Below are positions 19,309 through 28,895 of a stretch of DNA of 64,000 bases, piece after piece. Under the pieces are notes generated by a model. It was not told the origin of the DNA and did no database searches. It saw nothing but the letters and a program-made list of their open reading frames with translations. The stretch is from Pseudomonas beijingensis. Its GTDB lineage: Bacteria; Pseudomonadota; Gammaproteobacteria; Pseudomonadales; Pseudomonadaceae. Location of the stretch: assembly GCF_030687295.1 (NCBI RefSeq), contig NZ_CP117425.1, positions 5,274,001 through 5,338,000 on the forward strand, written 5' to 3'. Position 1 is the stretch's first letter. Each line of letters opens with the position of its first letter. The position numbers and the translations under genes were made by a program.

Positions 19309-19503
19309 ATGCCTACACAAAACCCCCATCGCATTGTCGGCCTGTGCACTTCCAGCAAGGTGTACAACGTACTGACCGAACTCAAGCAGCTGGAAGGCCA
19401 CCGCAGCGCCAAGTTCCTTTCCCTGCTGGCGGAAAACCTGGTGCGCAAGGGCCTGCTCAACGAGCAGGAAGTGGTGCACATGCTCGATCTGGTCGTCGAT
19501 TGA
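19309..19503 (+). CDS. small protein of unknown function (64 aa)
   Basis: ATG at 19309 preceded by AAGGACGAAGCT. The 64-residue product (MPTQNPHRIVGLCTSSKVYN...) is charged and appears all-helical, with a Leu-rich centre KFLSLLAENLVRKGLL. No membrane segment or known motif is seen. The start is set by the ribosome site; longer upstream frames run through the tRNA-Asn terminator and are rejected. Confidence 0.65.
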   Translation: MPTQNPHRIVGLCTSSKVYNVLTELKQLEGHRSAKFLSLLAENLVRKGLLNEQEVVHMLDLVVD

Positions 19504-19592
19504 GCGGCATCGATTCCTACTATTGAGCCAGTTGATTTTCCGTCCTTCCCCCTGAGCCGTAAGGTAACCCCATCGATTGATGGAGGTTTCCC

Positions 19593-19775
19593 ATGCCCAA
19601 GGTTCAAATCATGTCTGTCATTGGCAGCGCCGTCCCCGCCCCACTCCGGGAGCTCGGACTGCTGGCCTGCTGGTACCTGGTGCAGGACGGCGTGACCATC
19701 AGCGGCCCGCTGACTTCACTGCCCGCCGCCCAAGCACTGTCGCAACGTATCGGCCCCTACCTATTGAGTGCCTAG
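19593..19775 (+). CDS. small protein of unknown function (60 aa)
   Basis: ATG at 19593 with a strong GGAGG eight bases upstream. The product MPKVQIMSVIGSAVPAPLRE... is moderately hydrophobic (LGLLACWYLVQDGV) with one possible short membrane or buried helix. Its stop overlaps by four bases the stop of the convergent AI-2E permease gene. No family recognised. Confidence 0.6.
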   Translation: MPKVQIMSVIGSAVPAPLRELGLLACWYLVQDGVTISGPLTSLPAAQALSQRIGPYLLSA

Positions 19776-20800
19776 GGCAACTGCACACGCGGCGTGCTTT
19801 CGACGAACAAGGCCCAACAGGACATGAACAGCGCGGCGATCAGCGGCCCGATCACGAAGCCGTTCAGCCCGAACACCGCCAGTCCGCCCAGCGTCGAGAC
19901 CAGCACCATGTAGTCGGGCATCTTGGTGTCCTTGCCCACCAGGATCGGCCGCAGGAAATTGTCCACCAGGCCGATCACGAACACCCCGAACAGCGTCAGC
20001 ACCACGCCCTGCCAGATCGCCCCCGAGAGCAGGAAATACACCGCCACCGGCGCCCAGACGAGGCCCGCCCCCACCGCTGGCAACAACGACAGGAACGCCA
20101 TCAGCACCGCCCAGGGCAGCACCGTCGGAATCCCCAGGATCCAGAAGATCAGCCCACCCAGCGCCCCTTGGCTGATGGCAACCAGCAGGTTGCCTTTCAC
20201 CGTGGCCCGCACCACTCGATTGAACTTCAACTGCAGGCGGCGTTTTTGGTGTTCCCCCAAGGGAATCGCCGTGCGCACTTTGCGCACCAGTTCCGCACCG
20301 TCGCGCAGAAAGAAGAACAGCAGATAGATCATCACGAAGAAGCTGACCAGGAACTGGAACGTGCCCTGGCCAAAACTGAAGGCCTGGGTGGCGAAGAACT
20401 CGCTGCCCTGCATCGCGCTCTTGACGATCTTGTCGCGCAAGCCGTTCAGGTTGCCCAGGCCGAAGCGGTCCAGCAGATGCTGGAAGTACGGCGGCAAGGC
20501 ATCCTTGAAGCGGGCCAGGTAATCGGCAATGTCCAGCTCACCGCTTTCCAGGCTCTTGTACAGCGCCGCGCCTTCCTGGACCAGCAACGTACTGATGATG
20601 ATCACCGGCAAGATCGCGCTGACCACACAGATACTCAACGTGAACAACGAGGTGACATTGCGGTGCCAGCCGAACTTCAACTGCAGGCGGCGCTGCATCG
20701 GCGCAAAGACGATGCCCAGGATCACCGCCCAGAACACCGCACCGTAAAATGGCAGCAGAATCCAGATGAAGGCGACCGTGACCAGCACCAGGAGCAACAT
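19772..20800 (-). CDS. AI-2E family transporter (PerM/YdiK-like permease), N-terminus probably frameshifted
   Basis: A polytopic inner-membrane permease of the AI-2E exporter superfamily: about eight hydrophobic segments, with the family signature at LISQGALGGLIFWILGIP and LPAVGAGLVWAPVAVYFLL and the C-terminal GLVDNFLRPILVGKD. From the ATG at 20800 it is 342 residues, but that codon has no ribosome site. Upstream, ATG at 20834 (after GGAAAGCTG) reads MNRKMLQNKSP and would join in frame to MLLLVLVTVAF if one G of the run at 20803-20805 were removed, giving 353 residues. Substrate unknown. Confidence 0.8.
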   Translation of the reverse strand: MLLLVLVTVAFIWILLPFYGAVFWAVILGIVFAPMQRRLQLKFGWHRNVTSLFTLSICVVSAILPVIIISTLLVQEGAALYKSLESGELDIADYLARFKDALPPYFQHLLDRFGLGNLNGLRDKIVKSAMQGSEFFATQAFSFGQGTFQFLVSFFVMIYLLFFFLRDGAELVRKVRTAIPLGEHQKRRLQLKFNRVVRATVKGNLLVAISQGALGGLIFWILGIPTVLPWAVLMAFLSLLPAVGAGLVWAPVAVYFLLSGAIWQGVVLTLFGVFVIGLVDNFLRPILVGKDTKMPDYMVLVSTLGGLAVFGLNGFVIGPLIAALFMSCWALFVESTPRVQLP

Positions 20801-20981
20801 CTGGGCTTTTGTTTTGCAGCATCTTTCGATTCATCAGCTTTCCATGTCCAAAGGCGGGATACACATTAGTCCGCCAGGACTCGCCGGAGTGCCTTCACGT
20901 TTGTGCTGTGCATTGATTCAGGTCAATAAGGCCTGGCCGGCCCTGGCGTACCCTCGGCACTTTTTGCGACCTGACCCCACC

Positions 20982-22308
20982 ATGACCCTCGCCGCCCCCG
21001 AACTGCTGGCGCCCGCCGGCACCCTGAAAAACATGCGCTATGCCTTCGCCTACGGTGCCGATGCGGTATACGCCGGCCAACCGCGCTACAGCCTGCGGGT
21101 GCGCAACAACGAATTCGACCACGGGAATCTGGCCTTGGGCATTGCCGAGGCCCAGGCCATGGGCAAGCGTTTCTACGTGGTGGTGAACATTGCCCCGCAC
21201 AACGCCAAGCTGCGGACCTTCCTCAAAGACCTAGAACCGGTGATCGCCATGGCGCCGGATGCGCTGATCATGTCCGACCCGGGGGTTGATCATGCTGGTT
21301 CGCCGGCATTTTCCACAGATGCCGATTCACCTGTCGGTGCAGGCCAATACGGTGAACTGGGCGAGCGTCGAGTTCTGGCAGCAGCAGGGTTTGAGCCGGA
21401 TCATCCTGTCCCGGGAACTGTCCCTGGAGGAAATCGCCGAGATCCGCGAGCAGGTGCCGGCCATGGAGCTGGAAGTGTTCGTCCACGGGGCGCTGTGCAT
21501 GGCGTACTCCGGGCGCTGCTTGCTCTCGGGTTATATGAACAAGCGTGATGCCAACCAGGGCAGTTGCACCAATGCCTGCCGCTGGAAGTATTCGGCGCAA
21601 CCGGCGGTGGAAAACGTCGTGGGCGACATTGTGCAGACCTATCAGCCGGAGCCGACGCTGGGCCTCGGCGCGCCCACCGACCAGGTGTTTCTGCTCCAGG
21701 AAGCCAACCGCCCGGAAGCGTCCATGCCGGCCTTCGAGGACGAGCACGGCACCTACATCATGAATGCCAAGGACCTGCGGGCCGTGCAACACGTCGAGCG
21801 CCTGGCGCGCATGGGTGTGCATTCGCTGAAGATCGAAGGCCGGACCAAGTCGCACTTTTATTGCGCACGCACCACCCAGGTGTATCGCCGGGCCATCGAT
21901 GACGCGGTGGCCGGTCGGGCATTCGATCGCAGCCTGATGACCGACCTGGAGTCCCTGGCCCAGCGCGGCTACACCGAAGGTTTTCTAAGGCGCCATGTGC
22001 ATGATGAATATCAGAACTACCAGACCGGCAGCTCGGTCTCGGAGCGCCAGCAGTTCGTCGGCGAACTGACCGGCGAACGGCGCGAACGCCTGGCCGAAGT
22101 GCGGGTGAAGAACCGCTTCGGCCTGGGCGATCACATGGAACTGATGACCCCCAAGGGCAACTTCCACTTCGACCTGCACCAGTTGCAGGACATCAAAGGC
22201 CAGGGCATCGACGTGGCACCGGGGGATGGGCATGTGGTGTACGTGCCGATCCCGGATGCGGTGGATTTGCGGTTTGGGTTGTTGATGCGGGATGTGCGCG
22301 AACCTTAG
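20982..22308 (+). pseudogene. trhP: tRNA 5-hydroxyuridine modification protein (peptidase U32 family), frameshifted
   Basis: TrhP/YegQ makes 5-hydroxyuridine at the wobble position of tRNAs. The N-terminal frame starts MTLAAPELLAPAGTLKNMRYAFAYGADAVYAG at 20982 and continues to ALIMSDPG near 21284. There a run of five G (four expected) shifts the frame; the next frame resumes LIMLVRRHFPQMPIHLSVQANTVNW and contains the U32 signature region EVFVHGALCMAYSGRCLLSGYMNKRDANQG with conserved cysteines. With one G removed the protein is 441 residues, the expected length. Sequence error is the simplest explanation. Confidence 0.9.
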
Positions 22309-22348
22309 CTCTGACACTGATCCGATCATGCAGGCACCACCAAACAAC

Positions 22349-22437
22349 TGTGGGAGCGAGCTTGCTCGCGATGGCGCCGGATCAGCTAATACTCATTTGA
22401 CTGACACACCGCCATCGCGAGCAAGCTCGCTCCCACA
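22349..22437. repeat. REP doublet
   Basis: Inverted pair of class-one arms with the spacer ATCAGCTAATACTCATTTGA between trhP and the chemoreceptor gene. Confidence 0.9.
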
Positions 22438-22478
22438 GGGTTTGGTTGTGTTTGTGCCTGTTGAGCCCGACAGAAACT

Positions 22479-22567
22479 GCCGAAGGCTGCGATCCTCCGC
22501 TTCCGATAGGGCCTGGTAGCCCAGGCGAAAACATCTGGATCGAGAGCGAAAGATCGCAGCCTTCGGC
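22479..22567. repeat. REP-like inverted pair, third class
   Basis: GCCGAAGGCTGCGATC and GATCGCAGCCTTCGGC are exact complements separated by ~57 bases. A degenerate relative lies at 45972. Confidence 0.8.
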
Positions 22568-22586
22568 AGCTCCTGCTGCGCCGGAA

Positions 22587-24275
22587 TCAGATCCGGAACT
22601 GCCCCACCAGTTGACCCAGGCGCTGTCCCAGGTCGGCCAGGCTGCGGGAGGTCTGGGCGCCGAGTTGGGTTTCGTCGGCGACGCTGTCCACGGCCACGGC
22701 GATCTGATGCACGCTGCGGTTGATTTCCTCGGCCACCGCGGTCTGTTCTTCGGCGGCGCTGGCGATCTGGGCGTTCATCGAGTTGATGGTGCCGATCAAC
22801 TGCGCCATGGTGTCGAGGGAGGCACCCGCCTCGTTGGCCCGTTCCGAGGTGCCATCACCGGCCTCGCTGGAACGGCGCATCGCTTCCACCGCCGCATGGG
22901 TGCCGGATTGCAGGCGGTCGATCATGCCCTGGATTTCCTGGGTGCTCTGCTGGGTCCGGCTGGCCAGGGCCCGCACTTCATCGGCCACCACCGCGAACCC
23001 ACGCCCCGCCTCGCCGGCACGCGCGGCCTCGATGGCGGCGTTGAGGGCCAGCAGGTTGGTCTGCTCGGCGATCGAACGAATCACCCCGAGCACACTGACA
23101 ATCGAAGCCACGTCCTGCTGCAGGCTGTCCAGGGACACGCCACTGCTGCGGATATCGTTCACCAGCGCATGAATCTGCTGGATGCTGCCGGCCACCACGC
23201 GCTTGGCCGACTGGCCTTCTTCGTCGGTCTGCTGGGCCGCGACGGCGGCGCCCTGTGCACTGCGGGCGACTTCCTGGGCGGCCGAGGACATTTCGTTAAT
23301 CGCCGTGGCGACCTGATCGGTTTCGTGGCGCTGACGCTCCATGGCCTGCTCGGAGCGCTGGGCCTGCTCGGAAACTTGGGTCACCAGGCCGGTCAGTTGC
23401 GACGTCATGTCGGTGATCTGCCGCACCAGGCCGTGGATCTTGTCGACGAAGCGGTTGAACGAACCGGCCAGTTGGCCGAGCTCGTCCTGGCTGGTGATGG
23501 TCAGCCGACGGGTCAGGTCACCCTCACCCGCGGCGATGTCGTCGAGGTTGTCCTTCATCAGGTGCAGGGGACGCAGGATCGTGTTGGCGAGCACCAGGCC
23601 TACCACCGCGATCACCAGCAACACCACCGCAGCGATCCCGACGATGCTCAAGATCACGCCTTGCAGGCGATCGTGGACCTTGGCTTCCACCAGCGCCACT
23701 TGGGCTTCGATGCCGTCCAGGTTGACCGAGCTACCGACCGCCAGATCCCACTTGGGCAAGTAGTCGGTGTAGCCGAGCTTGGGCACCAAGTCCTTGCTGC
23801 CGGGCAACGGCGAACTGTATTCCAGGTAATGCGTCCCGTCCTTGGCGACTTTCACCAGGTCACGGTTGACGTAGACACCGTTCGGGTCGCGGTTGTCCTT
23901 GAAACTCTTGCCCACGCCATCGGGGCTGTTGGCCTTGAACAGACGAATGGTCTCGGAATCGTAGCCGAAGAAATAACCGTCCTTGCCATAGCTGATATTC
24001 GACAGCAGCTTGATCGCCTGGGCGCGCGCCTCGTTATCGCCAGGCGCGGCGGCATCGTAGAGCGGCTTGATGGCGGTAAGGCCCACCGCCACGTAGTTCT
24101 GCAGCGTGGCCTTGGCCTCGCTGAGCAGGCGCTCGCGGGTCTCCTGGACTTCTTTACTCGCTTGCTCCTTCAAGATGAAGGCCGTGGTCAGGCTGATGAT
24201 CACGGCGGACAGCAATACCGGCAGTATCGCAAGGGACAGGACTTTAGCCTTCAAGCTCAGGCGCATGCTGTTCAC
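22587..24275 (-). CDS. methyl-accepting chemotaxis protein with a single Cache sensor domain
   Basis: A 562-residue inner-membrane chemoreceptor. Membrane helix 1 is at about residues 10-33; a periplasmic sCache_2-type domain (~35-190) carries the family segment GKDGYFFGYDSET and YLPKWDLAVGSSVNLD; helix 2 is around 195-220; then HAMP and the cytoplasmic signalling domain with the conserved hairpin GRGFAVVADEVRALA. A GTG at 24275 or an ATG at 24266 could initiate. Synteny with PA2652 (CtpM, malate) of PAO1, from memory, hints at a small carboxylic acid ligand; this is inference. Confidence 0.9.
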   Translation of the reverse strand: MNSMRLSLKAKVLSLAILPVLLSAVIISLTTAFILKEQASKEVQETRERLLSEAKATLQNYVAVGLTAIKPLYDAAAPGDNEARAQAIKLLSNISYGKDGYFFGYDSETIRLFKANSPDGVGKSFKDNRDPNGVYVNRDLVKVAKDGTHYLEYSSPLPGSKDLVPKLGYTDYLPKWDLAVGSSVNLDGIEAQVALVEAKVHDRLQGVILSIVGIAAVVLLVIAVVGLVLANTILRPLHLMKDNLDDIAAGEGDLTRRLTITSQDELGQLAGSFNRFVDKIHGLVRQITDMTSQLTGLVTQVSEQAQRSEQAMERQRHETDQVATAINEMSSAAQEVARSAQGAAVAAQQTDEEGQSAKRVVAGSIQQIHALVNDIRSSGVSLDSLQQDVASIVSVLGVIRSIAEQTNLLALNAAIEAARAGEAGRGFAVVADEVRALASRTQQSTQEIQGMIDRLQSGTHAAVEAMRRSSEAGDGTSERANEAGASLDTMAQLIGTINSMNAQIASAAEEQTAVAEEINRSVHQIAVAVDSVADETQLGAQTSRSLADLGQRLGQLVGQFRI

Positions 24276-24381
24276 TCTTGTTGGTTTTTATGGCGTGGTT
24301 AGCTGTATTAACGGCACCGCGCGGCAAAACTGTAGGACAAGGTGAACGGTCAGTTGGCAGAGTCGCTGAATTCAAGGGCCT

Positions 24382-24475
24382 CATCGCGAGCAAGCTCGCT
24401 CCCACAGGGCCCGGTGGCGTCCACAACACTTGTGTCCACACCGATCCCCTGTGGGAGCGAGCTTGCTCGCGATTG
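24382..24475. repeat. REP doublet
   Basis: Inverted class-one arms between the chemoreceptor and antiporter genes; spacer contains CGTCCACAACACTTGTGTCC. Confidence 0.9.
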
Positions 24476-24493
24476 AGGCGACTCGGTCTCGAA

Positions 24494-25813
24494 TTACAAC
24501 ACCATCGCCGCCACCCACCCAAACGCCAGCAGCGGCAGGTTGTAGTGGATGAAGGTCGGGACCACGGTGTCCCAGATGTGATGGTGCTGGCCGTCGATGT
24601 TCAGGCCGGAGGTCGGGCCCAGGGTCGAGTCCGAGGCGGGCGAGCCGGCGTCGCCCAGGGCGCCGGCGGTGCCGACGATGCAGACGATCGCCAGCGGGCT
24701 GAAACCCAGTTGCAGGCACAGCGGCACGAAAATCGTCGCCAGGATCGGCACCGTGGAAAACGACGAGCCGATGCCCATGGTCACCAACAGCCCCACCAGC
24801 AACATCAGGAGCGCGCCGATGCCCTTGTTGTGGCCTATCCAGGCCGCCGAGGTTTCCACCAGGCTCTGGACTTCACCGGTAGCCTTCATCACTTCGGCAA
24901 AACCTGAGGCGGCGATCATGATGAAGCCGATCATCGCCATCATCTTCATGCCTTCGGTGAACAGATCGTCGGTCTCGCGCCAGCGCACCACCCCCGACAG
25001 CGAGAAAATCAGGAAACCGGCCAGGGCACCGATGATCATTGAATCGAGTAACAACTGAACAGCGAACGCCGCCGCAATCGCCAGCCCGGCCACCAGCAGG
25101 CTCAGGGGGTTGTAGCGCACGGTCACTTGCTCGGCCCGGGCAATTTTTTTCAAGTCATAAACGCGTTTCTTGCGATAGGTAAAAAACGACAGCGCCAAGC
25201 CAAACACCATGCCCAACGCCGGGATGCCCATGGCATGCGTGATATTGATGCCACTGATGTCGACGCCGCTGCGAGCGACATTGGCCAGCAGGATTTCATT
25301 AAGGAAGATGTTGCCGAAACCCACCGGCAGGAACATGTAGGGGGTGATCAGGCCGAAGGTCATGACGCAGGCGATCAGACGACGGTCCAGTTGCAGCTTG
25401 GTCAGCACGTAGAGCAGCGGCGGCACCAGCAGCGGGATGAAGGCGATGTGGATCGGCAGGATGTTTTGGGAAGCGACCGCGACCGTCCCCAGCAGGCCGA
25501 TCAGCACCCACTTGACGCCCGTACCGCCAGCGGCATCCTGGCGATCCACCAGGGCCAGGGCTTTGTCCGCCAGGGCGTGGGCCATGCCGGACTTGGCAAT
25601 CGCCACGGCGAAGGCACCGAGCAAAGCATAGGACAACGCCACCGTCGCACCGCCCCCCAGGCCGGCATTGAACGCCTTGAGCGTCGCCTCGATCCCCAGG
25701 CCGCCCGTCAGGCCACCCACCAGCGCGCCGATAATCAGCGCGATCACCACATGCACGCGGGACAGGCTGAGCACCAGCATGACGCCAACCGCGGCAATTA
25801 CTGCATTTATCAT
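24494..25813 (-). CDS. Na+/H+ antiporter family membrane protein
   Basis: A 439-residue polytopic protein with roughly eleven hydrophobic segments, starting [34 protein letters not shown]. The glycine-rich segments, and the C-terminal [14 protein letters not shown] and [18 protein letters not shown], are typical of the Na_H_antiporter (NhaC-like, YuiF) family. The ATG at 25813 is the family start. It sits next to the chemoreceptor gene as PA2653 does beside PA2652 in PAO1 (from memory), so a carboxylate or amino acid substrate is equally possible. Confidence 0.8.
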   Translation of the reverse strand: MINAVIAAVGVMLVLSLSRVHVVIALIIGALVGGLTGGLGIEATLKAFNAGLGGGATVALSYALLGAFAVAIAKSGMAHALADKALALVDRQDAAGGTGVKWVLIGLLGTVAVASQNILPIHIAFIPLLVPPLLYVLTKLQLDRRLIACVMTFGLITPYMFLPVGFGNIFLNEILLANVARSGVDISGINITHAMGIPALGMVFGLALSFFTYRKKRVYDLKKIARAEQVTVRYNPLSLLVAGLAIAAAFAVQLLLDSMIIGALAGFLIFSLSGVVRWRETDDLFTEGMKMMAMIGFIMIAASGFAEVMKATGEVQSLVETSAAWIGHNKGIGALLMLLVGLLVTMGIGSSFSTVPILATIFVPLCLQLGFSPLAIVCIVGTAGALGDAGSPASDSTLGPTSGLNIDGQHHHIWDTVVPTFIHYNLPLLAFGWVAAMVL

Positions 25814-25940
25814 CGTTACCTCAGAGCACAGCGATGGAAAGCCACCGGACAAAAAGGTCGCGACTTTGCAGCAAGCGGCGGCAAGCTGCAAGGGCCGTGG
25901 AGCGGGTTTTCAAGTCCTGCCCCCCTGTATGGAGGGATTT

Positions 25941-26032
25941 GTGGGAGCAAAGCTTGCTCGCGATGACGTCGTCACCTACAACATCTGTGTTGGCCAAAAA
26001 AAATGCTATCGCGAGCAAGCTTTGCTCCCACA
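25941..26032. repeat. REP doublet, AAAGCTTGC variant
   Basis: Inverted arms GTGGGAGCAAAGCTTGCTCG and its complement; the variant has AAA where the commoner class has GAG. Confidence 0.9.
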
Positions 26033-26069
26033 GGCTCGCCCACAGGGAGGCTGTGCCATGGAATGGCTG

Positions 26070-27383
26070 TCAGCGCTTGGGCAACTCGATCACGACCTTC
26101 AACCCACCCCACTCACTGTCGTCCAACGCCAGCAGGCCGCCCCAGGTGTCGACGATATCCCGCACGATGCCCAGGCCCAGGCCGTGTCCATCGGTCTGTT
26201 CATCCAGTCGCGTACCCCGACTGAACACCTGCTCGCGGCGGTCCGCGGGGATGCCCGGGCCGTCGTCCTCCACGGCCAGGCTGAAACCCTCGGCTGTCTC
26301 GGTCATGGTCAGGCGCACCTCGGCATCGGCCCATTTGCAGGCGTTGTCCAGCAGGTTGCCCAACAGCTCCAGCAAGTCTTCACGGTCCCAGGGCAGGTGC
26401 AGGCCTGGTGGCGCGACGTAGCTCAGGTGCAGGTGTTCGCCGTGGATCATGTTCAGCGTGGCCAGCAACCCTGGCAGTTCGGCGTCGCAGTCCAGGTGCG
26501 CACCGGGCAAGGCATCACCGGACAGGCGGGCGCGGTTGAGTTCACGGTTCAGGCGCTGGCGGACCTGCTCCAGTTGGTCGAGCAACAGTTTGCGCAGCTC
26601 GGGGTTCGGGTCGAGCTTCTCGTTCGACGCCAGGCTTTGCAGCACCGCCAGCGGGGTTTTCAAGGCATGGCCGAGGTTGCCCAAGGCATTGCGCGAGCGC
26701 TTGAGGCTGTCTTCGGTGTGGGCCAGCAGATGGTTGATCTGCGTCACCAGCGGTTCCAGCTCCCGTGGCACCTGTTCGTCGAGTTGCGAACGCTGTCCGC
26801 GCTGCAACTGAGCGATCTGCTCCCGGGCCCGGTCCAGCGGACGCAAGGCACGGCGCACGGTGATGCGTTGCAGCAACAGAATCAGCAACAGCCCCGCCAA
26901 CCCGAGCCCGAGGCCGATCTGTTGCATCCGGCGGAAGCTGTCACGCACCGGTGTGTAGTCTTGGGCCACGCTGATGGAAATCGCCTGGCCCAGCCGCCGA
27001 TAGTCGGTGCGCAGCACCAGCAGCTTCTGGCCCTCGGGCCCCAGTTGCAGGTTGCTGTGCAGGCCCGGGTGGTCGAGCCGGGGCAATTCCTGGTCCCACA
27101 GGGAGCGGGAGCGCCAGTGCACGTCGGCAAAATCGATGCGGAAATAATGCCCGGAAAACGGCCGCTGATAGGCCGGCGACAGGCGGCGCTCATCCAATTG
27201 CAAGCCCTGCGGGCCACGCACCAGGGCCACCAGCAGGTTCTCGCTGTCGTTACGCAGCCCGGCTTCCAGGTAACGCTGCAGGCCCAGCTCGAACAACCAC
27301 AGACTGGTCTGCGCCAGGACCAGGCCGACCACCACCATCACACCGATCAGGCCCAGGCTCAGGCGCCGCTGGATGGATCTCAC
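26070..27383 (-). CDS. sensor histidine kinase, BqsS/CarS-like
   Basis: A 437-residue membrane sensor: helix 1 at about 12-34, a ~125-residue periplasmic domain, helix 2 near 165-185, then HisKA with the phospho-acceptor in [12 protein letters not shown] and an ATPase domain with [17 protein letters not shown] and GHGLGLGIV. It starts with GTG overlapping the regulator stop (GTGA), so the two are co-translated. Context with two PepSY genes matches bqsPQRS/carRS of PAO1 (PA2656-PA2659, from memory), which respond to ferrous iron and calcium. I do not see the RExxE iron motif described for BqsS. Confidence 0.82.
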   Translation of the reverse strand: MRSIQRRLSLGLIGVMVVVGLVLAQTSLWLFELGLQRYLEAGLRNDSENLLVALVRGPQGLQLDERRLSPAYQRPFSGHYFRIDFADVHWRSRSLWDQELPRLDHPGLHSNLQLGPEGQKLLVLRTDYRRLGQAISISVAQDYTPVRDSFRRMQQIGLGLGLAGLLLILLLQRITVRRALRPLDRAREQIAQLQRGQRSQLDEQVPRELEPLVTQINHLLAHTEDSLKRSRNALGNLGHALKTPLAVLQSLASNEKLDPNPELRKLLLDQLEQVRQRLNRELNRARLSGDALPGAHLDCDAELPGLLATLNMIHGEHLHLSYVAPPGLHLPWDREDLLELLGNLLDNACKWADAEVRLTMTETAEGFSLAVEDDGPGIPADRREQVFSRGTRLDEQTDGHGLGLGIVRDIVDTWGGLLALDDSEWGGLKVVIELPKR

Positions 27384-28048
27384 TGCGCCTGCCCGCCGAA
27401 CAGGTAACCCTGGCCGCGACGGGTTTCGATCACGCTGCGTCCCAGCTTGCGCCGCAGGTGATTGACGTGGACTTCCAGCACGTTGGAATCGCGCTCGGTC
27501 TCACCGTCGTACAGGTGTTCGGCGAGATGGCTTTTGGAAAGGATCTGCTCGGGATGCAGCATGAAATAGCGCAACAGGCGGAACTCGGCAGCCGTGAGCT
27601 GGATGTCGGTGCCGTCGCGGACCACGCATTGGCGACTCTCATCCAAGTGCAACCCGGCGGCCTTGAGCGTCGGCTGGTTGACCTGGCCATGGGAGCGGCG
27701 CAGCAGCGCCTGGATCCGCAAGTGCAGCTCTTCAGGATGAAAGGGTTTGGTCAGGTAGTCGTCGGCCCCGGCCTTGAGGCCCTCGATGCGCTCGGCCCAG
27801 GACCCGCGGGCGGTGAGGATCAGCACCGGCGTGGCCAGGCCGCCGGCGCGCCATTGAGCCAGCACGTCGAGCCCCGGCACGCCCGGCAGACCGAGGTCGA
27901 GAATGATCAGGTCGTAGGGCTCGCTGCTGCCCTGGTACACCGCGTCGCGACCATCGGCCAGCCAATCGACGGCGTAGCCCTGGCGAGCAAGCCCGGCCAT
28001 CAGTTCATCGGCCAGGGGCACGTGATCTTCCACCAGAAGCAGGCGCAT
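27380..28048 (-). CDS. OmpR-family response regulator, BqsR/CarR-like
   Basis: A 222-residue regulator with an intact receiver ([11 protein letters not shown]; phospho-acceptor Asp in [13 protein letters not shown] switch lysine) and a winged-helix DNA-binding domain ([51 protein letters not shown]). The ATG overlaps the stop of the upstream PepSY gene (TGATG) and its own stop overlaps the kinase start. It presumably controls this operon, including the PepSY genes. Confidence 0.88.
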   Translation of the reverse strand: MRLLLVEDHVPLADELMAGLARQGYAVDWLADGRDAVYQGSSEPYDLIILDLGLPGVPGLDVLAQWRAGGLATPVLILTARGSWAERIEGLKAGADDYLTKPFHPEELHLRIQALLRRSHGQVNQPTLKAAGLHLDESRQCVVRDGTDIQLTAAEFRLLRYFMLHPEQILSKSHLAEHLYDGETERDSNVLEVHVNHLRRKLGRSVIETRRGQGYLFGGQAQ

Positions 28049-28359
28049 CAGTCTTCCTTATCTTTGAGTAAGCGGCCGGTTTTGGCCTCCAGGTCCAGTT
28101 CGCGCACGACGCCGTCGGTGTCCAGCAGCTCGACCTCATAAATATAGACGCCGTGTTTCTCCTCCAACTCGGCTTCCAGCAGCTTGGCGCCGGGGTGGCG
28201 GTCCAGCGCCTGTTGCAGAAGCTGTTCGAGCGGCAGGATCACGCCCTGCTGACGCAGTTGCAAGGCCTCGTCCTGATCCAGGTCCCGGGCCACGGCCAGT
28301 GAACAAAACACCAGCAGCGCCAGCGCCCATCGGCTGCGGGCGCATAAATTAAGCTTCAT
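28048..28359 (-). CDS. PepSY-domain periplasmic protein (proximal)
   Basis: A 103-residue secreted protein. Residues 1-27 are a signal peptide ([21 protein letters not shown]). The remainder is one PepSY domain ([15 protein letters not shown]..., [30 protein letters not shown]). Such small PepSY proteins are thought to bind cations or modulate the partner sensor. ATG at 28359 overlaps the previous gene's stop (TAATG). It is a paralogue of its upstream neighbour. Confidence 0.85.
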   Translation of the reverse strand: MKLNLCARSRWALALLVFCSLAVARDLDQDEALQLRQQGVILPLEQLLQQALDRHPGAKLLEAELEEKHGVYIYEVELLDTDGVVRELDLEAKTGRLLKDKED

Positions 28360-28667
28360 TACAGATCCTGATGATTCTTGAGTACCTTGCCGTTGGTGGC
28401 GTCCAATTCCACGTCCCACTCAATGCCCTTCTTATCGTGCAAGCCCACCTGATAAATGTACTTGCCGTACTCTTCCTCCAACTCCGTCTCGGTCAAGGTG
28501 GCGCCAGGGTGTTTGGCCAGGGCAGCGGCATTGAGTCTTTCAAAGGACAGGATGGTACCAGCGTCTTGCAGTTTGCGGGCTTCGTCCGCGCTCAGGTCTC
28601 GTGCGTGAGCCAGGCTCGTACCGAGGGCCATGAGGGTCGCGATGAAAAAGGCAGTCAGGCGGTTCAC
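28359..28667 (-). CDS. PepSY-domain periplasmic protein (distal)
   Basis: A 102-residue protein with a signal peptide (MNRLTAFFIATLMALGTSLAHA) and one PepSY domain (ARDLSADEARKLQDAG, YIYQVGLHDKKGIEWDVELDATNGKVLK). The distinct repeat of the RDLxxDEAxxLxxxG motif in both genes shows tandem duplication. It is the first gene of the four-gene PepSY-PepSY-regulator-kinase operon, preceded by GGAGACAACC. Confidence 0.85.
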   Translation of the reverse strand: MNRLTAFFIATLMALGTSLAHARDLSADEARKLQDAGTILSFERLNAAALAKHPGATLTETELEEEYGKYIYQVGLHDKKGIEWDVELDATNGKVLKNHQDL

Positions 28668-28758
28668 GGGTTGTCTCCTTTTTATAATCTTTCACAGGGG
28701 GGACTGTATCGGGATGAACTTAACTGAAACTGAATCGCCATCATTGAACCCACATCAA

Positions 28759-28847
28759 TGTGGGAGCGAGCTTGCTCGCGATAGCGCCAGCTCAGTCACA
28801 TCAATATCAACTGACAGACCACCATCGCGAGCAAGCTCGCTCCCACA
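28759..28847. repeat. REP doublet
   Basis: Inverted class-one arms with a spacer around TCAGTCACATCAATATCAAC, between the divergent PepSY operon and the patatin gene. Confidence 0.9.
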
Positions 28848-28895
28848 AGGTTTTGTGTCGCTATAATTGTCCGCTTGTTTGCATTCGAGACTGGT

